DNA of 64,000 bases from Wenjunlia tyrosinilytica (lineage in GTDB: Bacteria > Actinomycetota > Actinomycetes > Streptomycetales > Streptomycetaceae), in assembly GCF_014646055.1 (NCBI RefSeq), contig NZ_BMMS01000032.1:28123-92122 (forward strand), read 5' to 3'. The translations under genes were made by a program, and so were the position numbers. Numbering within the stretch: position 1 is the stretch's first letter; each line of letters starts with the position of its first letter. The notes beneath the pieces were generated by a model that was not told where the DNA came from, made no database searches, and saw only the letters and a program-made list of their open reading frames with translations. Of this stretch, positions 1 to 7,347 are shown piece by piece.

Positions 1-2
1 CC

Positions 3-536
3 AGCAAGGCCAAGTTCGTCGTCGTCGCCGGCGGCAAGACCGTCGTGAACGAAGAGGGCGTGCCCTGCGGCTCCGTCAACGGGCTGCCGGACGCCAAGAC
101 CGAGTACAAGGTCAGCACCGATGTCAGCCGCGGCAGCGCGGTCTCGGCCGTCAGCACCCGGATCGTGGCGGACTGGGCCTTCTCCTCCTCCCGCGTCGAC
201 GGTGACAAGCCGGCCGAGCTCGCGCTGTCCACGGTCCGCCTCACCCCGAAGCTGACCCCGGCCAGCACCGCCAAGGCGGGCACGAAGCTGACCGTCCCGC
301 TGTGGATCCAGGGCCCGGCCACCGGCTCCAACCTCAAGACCCTCGACGTGCAGGTCTCCTACGACGCGGGCGCCACATGGAAGAAGGCCCCGGTCACGAT
401 CGAGCAGGGCAACCGGGTCCTCAAGCTCAGCCACCCCAAGAACGCGACCTCGGTCTCGTTCAAGGTCAAGCTGGCCGACAAGGACGGCAATGTCACCAAC
501 CAGACGATCTACAAGGCCTACGGCCTCGTGAAGTAA
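3..536 (+). CDS. Secreted S8 family serine peptidase, C-terminal part
   Basis: The reading frame is open from the window edge to a TAA at 534-536, so only the C-terminal 177 residues are visible. No catalytic residues lie in this part. It shows the beta-rich tail seen after the protease domain in long secreted Streptomyces subtilases: a stretch on proline- and lysine-rich tolerance of linear epitopes (LTPKLTPAST), a 'VSYDAGATWKKAPV' segment resembling an immunoglobulin-like domain, and a closing 'KAYGLVK'. The family assignment is from memory of such tails and cannot be confirmed without the protease domain upstream. A second, complete S8 peptidase lies at 34665-35804. Confidence 0.7.
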   Translation, partial: SKAKFVVVAGGKTVVNEEGVPCGSVNGLPDAKTEYKVSTDVSRGSAVSAVSTRIVADWAFSSSRVDGDKPAELALSTVRLTPKLTPASTAKAGTKLTVPLWIQGPATGSNLKTLDVQVSYDAGATWKKAPVTIEQGNRVLKLSHPKNATSVSFKVKLADKDGNVTNQTIYKAYGLVK

Positions 537-869
537 CCGTCCGGGAGCACCCGCACACGCACACACGCGGGTCCGGCTTCTCCGGGGGCGCCCTTCCGCG
601 CATCCCGCTCCGGAGGCCGGGCCCGCCACCGCGATGTCGGCGACGCGGGTGACGTGGCAGTCGAAGCGCAAGATGGGTTCGGGCAGGCCGCGTTGGGTCT
701 CACCGGACACGGAGACGCAGGCCATCGCCAGGCCGGTGCGTTCGTTGGCTCGAGCCGGCCGGCGCCGACGTAGGAGGTGCGGGCGACCAGGATGCGGGCA
801 CGGTGCGCGGTGGTGTTGCGGCTGCTCAACTTCTTCACATTCGAGGAGCGCCCGGCTCTGTCGGCGCTG
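537..869. other. Intergenic stretch with no supportable gene
   Basis: About 330 bases between the subtilase stop and the decayed PadR-partner gene. A short hairpin (ACCCGC / GCGGGT around 551-575) just after the stop could help terminate the peptidase transcript. The minus-strand frame continuing from the decayed gene stays open here and reads like a protein in places ('SVSGETQRGLPEP' on the minus strand), so further gene debris is possible, but no family is recognisable. Confidence 0.4.
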
Positions 870-1341
870 GGCGGCTATCGCCAGGACCGGGAGAGGTGCG
901 ATCAGGAGGAGGACGACCAGGTCCGGCAGGGACCGCATGGACCCGTTCGGTTGGATGACGATCGCCTGTGTGCGGACGAGCGCGAACACCGCGACGGGGA
1001 TCAGCCACCGGTGGTCCCCGGTGGCGGCCGTCGCCACCCACGCGGCGATCAGCGCGGCGGCTTCGAGGGTGAACAGGCCGCGTTGGAAGGCCGGACTGAG
1101 ATGACGTGCAGGCCCCCGGTCACGAACATGGCGAGCACGACGGGGACCAGCCAGCGGTACGGGCCGTGTCGTCGACGACGGCGCGGGCGCGGGCCTGCAC
1201 CCCGGCACGCGCCAAGGCGACGACCTCCCGCGGCGGGGGCCAGGAGCGGCCGGGATACGCCTCGGACAGGCAGGCCGGCAACTCCGCTCCCTGCCGGGAG
1301 CGGTAGGGCTCGGGGTAGGCCGCAAGCAGCAGACGGTTCAT
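870..1341 (-). pseudogene. Frameshifted membrane protein gene coupled to padR
   Basis: The start codon (ATG at 1339-1341) overlaps the padR stop as ATGA, the usual layout of PadR plus a small membrane protein in Streptomyces. The N-terminus reads MNRLLLAAYPEPYR, then GAELPACLSEAYPGRSWPPP, a pattern I associate with that partner family. This frame stops at 1120. Hydrophobic continuation is found in other frames: 'YRWLVPVVLAMFVTGGLHVI' near 1100-1160, then 'LSPAFQRGLFTLEAAALIAA' and further apolar segments down to about 870. At least one and probably two frameshifts are needed, so the gene is very likely dead. The 3' limit is approximate. Confidence 0.6.
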
Positions 1342-1679
1342 GCCGGGGCCACCCCGGCATCCCGCGAGCGTCCGATGACGACGGCCGCCGCCTGCTGCAT
1401 CCGCAGCGCCTCCCGGCCGAGCGCCTCGGTGCCGTCCTCGGTGAGCCGGTAGTAGCGCCGCGCCCGTCCGTCCACGATCTCCTCATGGCCGACGGCCACC
1501 AGCCCGGCCCGCTCCAACCGCTCCAGCGCGCCGTAGAGAGTGCCGACAGCGATCCGGAGCCGCCCGTCGGTGGCCTGCTCGGCGGCCTTGATGATGCCGT
1601 AGCCGTGCAACGGTCCGTCCATGAGCGCGGCAAGGATGAAGTACTGCGGTTCCGTCAAGGGCGAGCTCTGCTGAGTCAT
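1338..1679 (-). CDS. PadR family transcriptional repressor
   Basis: A 113-residue winged-helix regulator. The PadR hallmarks are visible: 'PQYFILAALMDGPLHGYGI' opening the HTH, 'VGTLYGALERLERAGLV' as the recognition region, and 'RRYYRLTEDG' as the wing. The start is placed at MTQQSSPLTEP; a longer in-frame extension exists but would read through the operator palindrome. A perfect dyad lies 10-30 bases upstream of this start, so autorepression is likely. The downstream partner gene it would control is frameshifted. The effector is unknown; PadR proteins often respond to drugs or phenolics. Confidence 0.88.
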   Translation of the reverse strand: MTQQSSPLTEPQYFILAALMDGPLHGYGIIKAAEQATDGRLRIAVGTLYGALERLERAGLVAVGHEEIVDGRARRYYRLTEDGTEALGREALRMQQAAAVVIGRSRDAGVAPA

Positions 1680-1688
1680 GAGCCGAGC

Positions 1689-1709
1689 ATATATCGAGCT
1701 CCGATATAT
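1689..1709. promoter_or_regulatory. PadR operator palindrome
   Basis: ATATATCG and CGATATAT form perfect 8-base arms around a 5-base spacer (AGCTC). The element is AT-rich against a very GC-rich background and lies immediately upstream of the padR start. It matches the type of TATATCG...CGATATA dyad bound by many actinobacterial PadR proteins. Binding is inferred from position and form. Confidence 0.75.
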
Positions 1710-1800
1710 ATCTGCCGGTCCTCGGGTGATCACCGGCAGCGCCTCCACGCCCACCGCGAACGTCACCCTCTCCCGACCGGCGGGCGCGACGGCGGTCTCC

Positions 1801-1881
1801 TCGACGCACCCGCACGGGGTCCGGCACCTGTTCGCCGCCTACGACCTGGCCAAGGACAAGCTCTGCGGCCACATCAAGCCG
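1801..1881 (+). mobile_element. IS630-family transposase remnant
   Basis: One frame reads THPHGVRHLFAAYDL, then AKDKLCGHIKP, which resembles the DDE-domain core of IS630-type transposases (typically 'HG.R.LFAA.D...LYGHIKP'). Only about 27 residues are recognisable and both flanks diverge, so this is a decayed scrap with no visible inverted repeats. It lies between the PadR operator and the LuxR-type regulator gene. Confidence 0.6.
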
Positions 1882-1979
1882 ACTGCGCAGGGCACGCGCG
1901 ACTACTTCGCCCCAATGGTGTTCGAAGACCGAGGCGAGCGGCCTCAGCGCCACGGCGGTGGCGGCGTTAGGGTTGGCTT

Positions 1980-4298
1980 ATGGCTCCGTCACAGGTGGGG
2001 CGCCATTCAAGTAGCATCCCAGCTTTCTTGGCGACGTTTGTCGGGCGTCGCCACGAGCTGACACAGATCAAGGGCTTGCTGGCGACGGACCGGCTGGTAA
2101 CGCTGACCGGCGCGGGTGGCGTGGGGAAGACTCGGCTGGCACTGCGTGCGGCCGAGGATCTGCGGGGGAGCTTCTCCGATGGGGTCTGGCTGGTCAGCCT
2201 GGCCGGGTTACAGGATCCGAAGCTGCTTGTCCACGCGCTCACTGCGGCGTTGGGGCTGCGGGATGAAGCCAACCGGTGGGACCTGGCCACGTTCGTGGAT
2301 CACCTGCGGAACGAGCAGTTGCTGATCGTGCTGGACAACTGCGAGCACATGGTCGACGCGTCTGCATCACTGGTCGCCGCACTGCTACCGGCGGCCCGGG
2401 GGGTGCGGGTGCTTGCGACCAGCCGTGAACCGTTGGCAGTCGCCGGGGAGCGGATCGTCCAGGTGCCGCCGTTGTCGCTCCCCGATCGAGACAGCCCTCC
2501 GCCGACGCTGGAGCGTCTGGCCCAGTACGACAGTGTCCGGCTCTTCGTGGACCGGGCAGCTCGCGTGGTGCCGGGGTTCACTCTTGACGAAGGCAACCGG
2601 GTGGCCATGACCGAGGTGTGCTGGCAGTTGGACGGGATCCCCCTGGCGATCGAGCTCGCGGTGGTCCGGCTGCGTGCCTTGTCAATGGATGAACTTCACG
2701 AAGGGCTCCAGGACCGCTACAGATTGCTGACGGCGGGATGGCGTGACCTGCCATCCCGGCAGCGGACACTGCGGGCGCTCATGGACTGGAGTCTCGACCT
2801 TTGCTCCCCCGGAGAGCAGGCCGTGTGGGCGCGGTCCTCGGCGTTCCGGGGCGGCTTTGAGCTGGAGGCGGCAAGGGCCGTCTGCTCCGCCGGGGACTGG
2901 CCGGCCGAGTCGGTTTTCGAGTCGGTGAGCGGGCTGATCGACAAATCGGTCCTGCTCCACGAGGAGCAGCGAGGGTGGTCCCGGTACCGGATGCTGGAGA
3001 CCGTGCGAGAGTACGGCTGGAGCCGCTTGGCAGAGTCCGGTGAGACCGAATCGGTACAGCAGCGGCACTCGCGTTGGTACCAGCGCCTGGTGGAGCAGGC
3101 CGACGAAGGATCATTCAGCTCCTGCCAGATGTCCTGGTTCACACGCCTACGCTTGGACCACGCCAACGTTCGCGTCGCGATGGAGCACTGCTTGGCCGAC
3201 CCGGAGGGGGGAGAGGCCGCGCTCCGGATGGCTTCCGGACTGCGTTTCTACTGGTTGGTGACGGGCTTCCTGGGCGAAGGTCGCCGGTGGCTGGACCAAG
3301 GGCTCGCACTCGACAGGCGACCGACCCGAGTACGAGCAAAGGCGCTGTGGGTCAACGCGTGGCTTGCACTCCTCCAGGGCGACCCGGAATCCGCAAAGCC
3401 GCTGCTGAAGCAGAGCCATGAGCTGGCCCAAGGCGCCGGAGACGAGGTCGCCGGCGCATGGGTGGCACAGCTCACGGCCTACGCGGCGATGGGTGCCGGA
3501 GACCTGCAGCGGGCCGCACCCCTGTTCCAGGAGGCTCTCACCCGTCACCAGGCGACATCGGACGAACCCGGCACCGTACTCAGCCTGATCCGGATCGGCG
3601 TCCTGTCTGCCCTCACCAAGGACATCGAGGCGGGCGTCGCCTCATGCCAGGAGGCCCTTGTCCGGTGTGAGGCCTGCGGCGAACAGTTCTTCAAGTGCAA
3701 TGCCCTATGGGTACTTGGGCTCCTCCACTGGAGGCATCGTGACTCTGCCGCTGCCACCGCCGCAGTCCGCGACAGCATTCGGTTCGCGGGGCCTTTCGAA
3801 GATCCCATCGCCCTTGCTCGCGCCGTCGAAATACTCGCCTGGACCGCTACCACCGACGGCCACATGGATCAGGCCGCTGCCCTGCTCGGTGCCCTGGACA
3901 GGCTGTGGCGATCAGTCGGCGGCGTGCCCTTCCTCTACCTCCGCGAATATCATGATCAATGCGAGGCGGAAGTGCGTGGCACTCTCGGGGCGGACGTGTA
4001 CCGGACCGCGTTCGAGCGGGGGGCGCAGATGCCGTACGGCTCGCTTCTTTCGTACGTGCTGGGCGAGAAGCCGGCTCCCGCGTCAGCGGCACGGGACGAG
4101 CCCGCGGAGGTCCTCACCCGCCGAGAGCGCGAAATCGCGGAGCTTGTCGCCCAAGGCATGAGCAACAAGGAGATCGCCGCCCGACTCGTGATCGCCCAGC
4201 GCACCGCTGAATCGCACGTCGAGCACATCCTGACCAAGCTCGGCTTCACATCCCGCACCCAGATCGCGGGTTGGGCCGCAGGGCTTGGATCGCGCTGA
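1980..4298 (+). CDS. NB-ARC/TPR LuxR-type regulator
   Basis: A 772-residue signal-transducing regulator. Residues 20-30 (TFVGRRHEL) open a STAND ATPase. The P-loop GAGGVGKT is at 44-51, Walker B 'LLIVLDNCEH' is around 114-123 and 'ATSREPL' is the sensor region. A winged-helix arm and a helical TPR-like region fill the middle. The C-terminus carries a LuxR HTH (LTRREREIAELVAQGMSNKE ...) at about 705-765. A TTA leucine codon at 2208-2210 (residue 77) makes translation dependent on the bldA tRNA. It is followed after 198 bases by a binding-protein gene on the same strand. The target genes are not evident. The ATG lies downstream of IS630 debris with only a weak ribosome-binding site, so the exact start is uncertain. 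Confidence 0.9.
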   Translation: MAPSQVGRHSSSIPAFLATFVGRRHELTQIKGLLATDRLVTLTGAGGVGKTRLALRAAEDLRGSFSDGVWLVSLAGLQDPKLLVHALTAALGLRDEANRWDLATFVDHLRNEQLLIVLDNCEHMVDASASLVAALLPAARGVRVLATSREPLAVAGERIVQVPPLSLPDRDSPPPTLERLAQYDSVRLFVDRAARVVPGFTLDEGNRVAMTEVCWQLDGIPLAIELAVVRLRALSMDELHEGLQDRYRLLTAGWRDLPSRQRTLRALMDWSLDLCSPGEQAVWARSSAFRGGFELEAARAVCSAGDWPAESVFESVSGLIDKSVLLHEEQRGWSRYRMLETVREYGWSRLAESGETESVQQRHSRWYQRLVEQADEGSFSSCQMSWFTRLRLDHANVRVAMEHCLADPEGGEAALRMASGLRFYWLVTGFLGEGRRWLDQGLALDRRPTRVRAKALWVNAWLALLQGDPESAKPLLKQSHELAQGAGDEVAGAWVAQLTAYAAMGAGDLQRAAPLFQEALTRHQATSDEPGTVLSLIRIGVLSALTKDIEAGVASCQEALVRCEACGEQFFKCNALWVLGLLHWRHRDSAAATAAVRDSIRFAGPFEDPIALARAVEILAWTATTDGHMDQAAALLGALDRLWRSVGGVPFLYLREYHDQCEAEVRGTLGADVYRTAFERGAQMPYGSLLSYVLGEKPAPASAARDEPAEVLTRREREIAELVAQGMSNKEIAARLVIAQRTAESHVEHILTKLGFTSRTQIAGWAAGLGSR

Positions 4299-4496
4299 CC
4301 ACGGTTGCAAACAGAAACGGTCGGTAACCATCCGCTGTCGCACCTCTGGTTGCAGGCACCTCGAGTGTCACCAAGAATCTGGTCGCAATCAGCGAGAACT
4401 GCACACTGAACTCGCCGCTGCTCACCAACTTGCCGCCCTGTGATCGGTCTAATGTTCCACGCCACGGACGACTTCGACAGGCAGGAAGTGGTGGCC

Positions 4497-5687
4497 ATGA
4501 AGGTGCGCGCTGCGGCACTCCTGGGGGTGATCGCACTCGCTGCGACGGGGTGTGGCGCAACCAGCCCGGCAAAGCAGGACACCGGTCCCATCGTGATCGG
4601 GATGCCGATCGCGCTTTCTGGGCTTGCCAGTGGTCTGGATGGCCCCTTTCACACGGGCGCGCAGCTGGCGGTGGACGACATCAACGCCTCCGGGGGTGTG
4701 CTCGGTCGGCGGTTGAGAATCGTGTCCGCAGATGCCAAGTCCGACCCGGCGCAGTCCGCGACCGCAGCTCAGACCGTCATCAATCAGGGTGCCAAGTTCA
4801 TCCTGCCCACGGTCGACTACGACCTCGGTGGTCCGGCGGCACGCCTTGCCCAGTCCAAGGGGCTGGTATCCATGACGCTGGCGGGGGACCCGCGCTTCGG
4901 CATGCTCGGGGTCGGCAGTCTAGCGTTCAACATCGGCTCGGGCGGCCCGACCGAAGGAGCATCCGCCGCGTCTTTCGCCTGGAGCCGGGGATGGCGCCGA
5001 CCGTACCTTCTGGAGGACACGAGTCTCGCTTACTCACAGTCCTTCTGCCAGTTCTTCCGGCATTCGTGGAAGACTATTTCCGGGGCGCGCGCCGCGTCGA
5101 TTCCGTCCGACTCGTTCCTGAACGGCGACCCGTCCATCGCTTCGCAGATCACCAGGTTGAAGGCGGCCAGGCCGCGACCGGACTTCGTGGTGCTGTGTTC
5201 CTACCCGCCGGGCGGGGCGGCGGCTGTGAAGCAGTTGCGTGCGGCTGGGATCAACGTGCCGGTCGTGGGGGGCGTTGCGTTCGACGGCACCTTCTGGCTG
5301 CCGACGGTGCCGAAGGAGCGCAATTTCTACGCTATGGGCGGCGGGGTCATCACCGGCACCGACCCCGAACCCATGAGAGCCAAAGTGTTCAGTGAGTACC
5401 GGGCAAAGACCGGAAAAGCGCCGGTGAACGGCATATGGGCGTTGTCCGGCTACAGCTCGATCCAGGCGTTGGCGAAGGCGATCACAGCGGCCAAATCGAC
5501 GAAGTCGACCGCGGTCGCGGCTCAGCTCGAACGTTTTCATGATGAGCCGCTGGCAATCGGCCCGACGACGTGGACGGCACAGTGCCACGTTGCGGTCGGA
5601 CGGCCGACGGTCGTGATCAGGATGGACAAGGGGCGCGAGGCATACACGGCAACCGTCACCCCGAAGAAGATCCCGCAGGCTTGTTGA
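4497..5687 (+). CDS. Branched-chain amino acid-type ABC substrate-binding lipoprotein
   Basis: A 396-residue periplasmic-binding-protein-like (LivJ-type, Peripla_BP_6) lipoprotein. The N-terminus MKVRAAALLGVIALAATGC is a signal peptide ending in a lipobox-like AATGC. The mature part begins 'IVIGMPIALSG' and contains 'GAQLAVDDINASGGVLGRRL', both typical of this family. The start is MKVRAAA, preceded by AGGAAG; a longer frame would put 19 polar residues before the signal peptide. No permease genes follow. The only ABC ATPase nearby is the truncated one at 6711-6885, which suggests that the rest of a liv-type transporter has been deleted. The substrate is unknown. Confidence 0.87.
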   Translation: MKVRAAALLGVIALAATGCGATSPAKQDTGPIVIGMPIALSGLASGLDGPFHTGAQLAVDDINASGGVLGRRLRIVSADAKSDPAQSATAAQTVINQGAKFILPTVDYDLGGPAARLAQSKGLVSMTLAGDPRFGMLGVGSLAFNIGSGGPTEGASAASFAWSRGWRRPYLLEDTSLAYSQSFCQFFRHSWKTISGARAASIPSDSFLNGDPSIASQITRLKAARPRPDFVVLCSYPPGGAAAVKQLRAAGINVPVVGGVAFDGTFWLPTVPKERNFYAMGGGVITGTDPEPMRAKVFSEYRAKTGKAPVNGIWALSGYSSIQALAKAITAAKSTKSTAVAAQLERFHDEPLAIGPTTWTAQCHVAVGRPTVVIRMDKGREAYTATVTPKKIPQAC

Positions 5688-5714
5688 GTCGGTCTGAGCG
5701 AAAAGGAGCAGGCC

Positions 5715-6710
5715 ATGTGCGGCAGCAGAACCCCCGAAGGCCGGACGGTCACCGGCGGCGTCCGGGAGCTCGCTCCGGGCTACCACGTCATCCACACCAG
5801 CTTTGCCGCCGTGCCCTTGCACCTGCCGATCCTGACCGGCGAGGGCCTGGTGCTCATCGACGCGGGCGCTGCGGAGACCCCGGACGCCGCGGTGTTCAGT
5901 GCCATCGCGGACCTCGGCCGTGATCCGGCCGAGGTCCGCATGGTCGCACTGACCCACGCCCACCACGACCACTTCGGCGGGGTGTCGAACCTCAAACGCC
6001 GTTCACCGCGGTTGCGAGTCGCCGTCCATCGCGCCGACGTCACCTGGGTCGAGGATCACGACAGGTACTGGCGCGAACTGTTCGGACGGTTCGAGCCGGA
6101 GTACACACCCAGCGAGGAAGAGCGAGCCGTTGTCCTGGACCAGGCGGGTGAGCCGACAGTTGTCCAACACGTACTCGACTACCACGACGAGTTGGACACC
6201 TGCGGGGCAGGTCCGCTGAAAGTCCTCCCCGCCGGCTCCCACTCCGCGGGCAGCGTCGCGTACTACCAGAAGGACCACGGTGTGCTCGCCACCGGTGACG
6301 CGCTGCAGGCGTACGGCACCCCGCTCCTGGACGGAACGGAGGCATTCCCCATTTACGAGAACATCGCCGCCTACCGCTCGATGCTCACGCAGTTCTGCGA
6401 CGTCGACATCCAGTGGCTTGTCGATGCTCATCGCGGTGTACTCAGCGACGATGAGGCACGGGAGCTGCTGCTCGCCTGCGAGCGGTTCCCCGACACCTTT
6501 ACCGAGCAACTGCTGGAGACATTGACCGCAGTCGGAGAACCGATGCCTCTGACGGAGATCGCACACGCGGTGCAGTCAGCGCACTACCCGCGAGCCAACC
6601 GGTCGATCCAGCTGTATGTCACCACGGATCTGCACCTGCGGGAACTCGTGCGTCAACAGCTTCTCGAGCCCCTGAGGATCAATGCGCGCAAGCACTGGGC
6701 AGTGGTGTAG
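5715..6710 (+). CDS. MBL-fold metallo-hydrolase
   Basis: A 331-residue metallo-beta-lactamase-fold enzyme. The metal site THAHHDH is at residues 80-86. A later histidine lies in 'LPAGSHSAGSV' and an aspartate in 'LATGDALQ', completing a dinuclear zinc site. A C-terminal helical domain follows, as in glyoxalase-II-like hydrolases. The ribosome-binding site AAAGGAG lies 6-8 bases before the ATG. It begins 27 bases after the binding lipoprotein stop and its own stop abuts the next ORF, so the three are probably co-transcribed. The substrate is not predictable. Confidence 0.88.
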   Translation: MCGSRTPEGRTVTGGVRELAPGYHVIHTSFAAVPLHLPILTGEGLVLIDAGAAETPDAAVFSAIADLGRDPAEVRMVALTHAHHDHFGGVSNLKRRSPRLRVAVHRADVTWVEDHDRYWRELFGRFEPEYTPSEEERAVVLDQAGEPTVVQHVLDYHDELDTCGAGPLKVLPAGSHSAGSVAYYQKDHGVLATGDALQAYGTPLLDGTEAFPIYENIAAYRSMLTQFCDVDIQWLVDAHRGVLSDDEARELLLACERFPDTFTEQLLETLTAVGEPMPLTEIAHAVQSAHYPRANRSIQLYVTTDLHLRELVRQQLLEPLRINARKHWAVV

Positions 6711-7190
6711 ATGCGCCTGCCCACCCCTCCTGTGCGACGCCGGCGTGAGCCGGCAACGTCGCTGACAGCACGCGGTATCAGCGTCTGGTTCGATGGAGTC
6801 GCAGCGCTCGAAGACGTTGACATGGATCTGCGTCGCGGCGAGATGCTCGGATTGATCGGCCCCAACGGCGCAGGGAAAACCACCTGCGTGGCCGAGCGCG
6901 GGATCGTCGAGTTCGACGCCTTTCCCCGGCTCCTCGGCGGCTTCGACTCCACGACCGCCCGCTCCCGCTGGGAACCCGGCGGGGACGACCTCGACGCGGC
7001 CATGCTGGAGGAGTTCCTGGACGCCGTCCGTGCCGGTCGCCGCCCCCAACCGGACGGCGAGGCGGGGCTGCGGAGCTTGCGGATCGTTCTGGCGGCCTAC
7101 GCGTCACTGCGAACCGGACAGCCCGTGCGACTCCCGGAGCCGGTGGCCCTCCCCGGGCCGTCCGCGCCCGGTCCGGCGGCGCGGGATTGA
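6711..7190 (+). pseudogene. Chimeric ORF: ABC ATPase N-terminus fused to oxidoreductase C-terminus
   Basis: Residues 1-58 are the start of a LivG-type ABC ATPase ([16 protein letters not shown] ... [12 protein letters not shown]) and stop exactly after Walker A. From residue 59 (about 6885) the sequence changes to the C-terminus of a Gfo/Idh/MocA oxidoreductase: '[17 protein letters not shown]', then '[20 protein letters not shown]', then '[17 protein letters not shown]'. Neither half is functional: the ATPase lacks Q-loop, signature and Walker B, and the oxidoreductase lacks its Rossmann domain. The join keeps the frame open. A deletion that removed the remainder of a liv operon and most of another gene is the simplest explanation. 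Confidence 0.8.
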
Positions 7191-7347
7191 CGCGGGCGCA
7201 GTGGCGTACGTACGTCCTGGGCTCGCCGTACCGCAGGGTGTGCGCGTGGGCCGGCCTGCCGTCCGCCGCAAAGGGGATGAACAGCCTGTTCCAGTGATCC
7301 AGGATGTACCGACGAGCGCAGGGGACCTCACCCGCCCAAGGGTTCTT

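Noticed and set aside
7191..7347. Minus-strand stretch reading YILDHWNRLFIPFAADGRP
   Set aside because: Protein-like for about 45 residues, but with no start codon after a stop, no family match and no partner, so it may be debris or chance.
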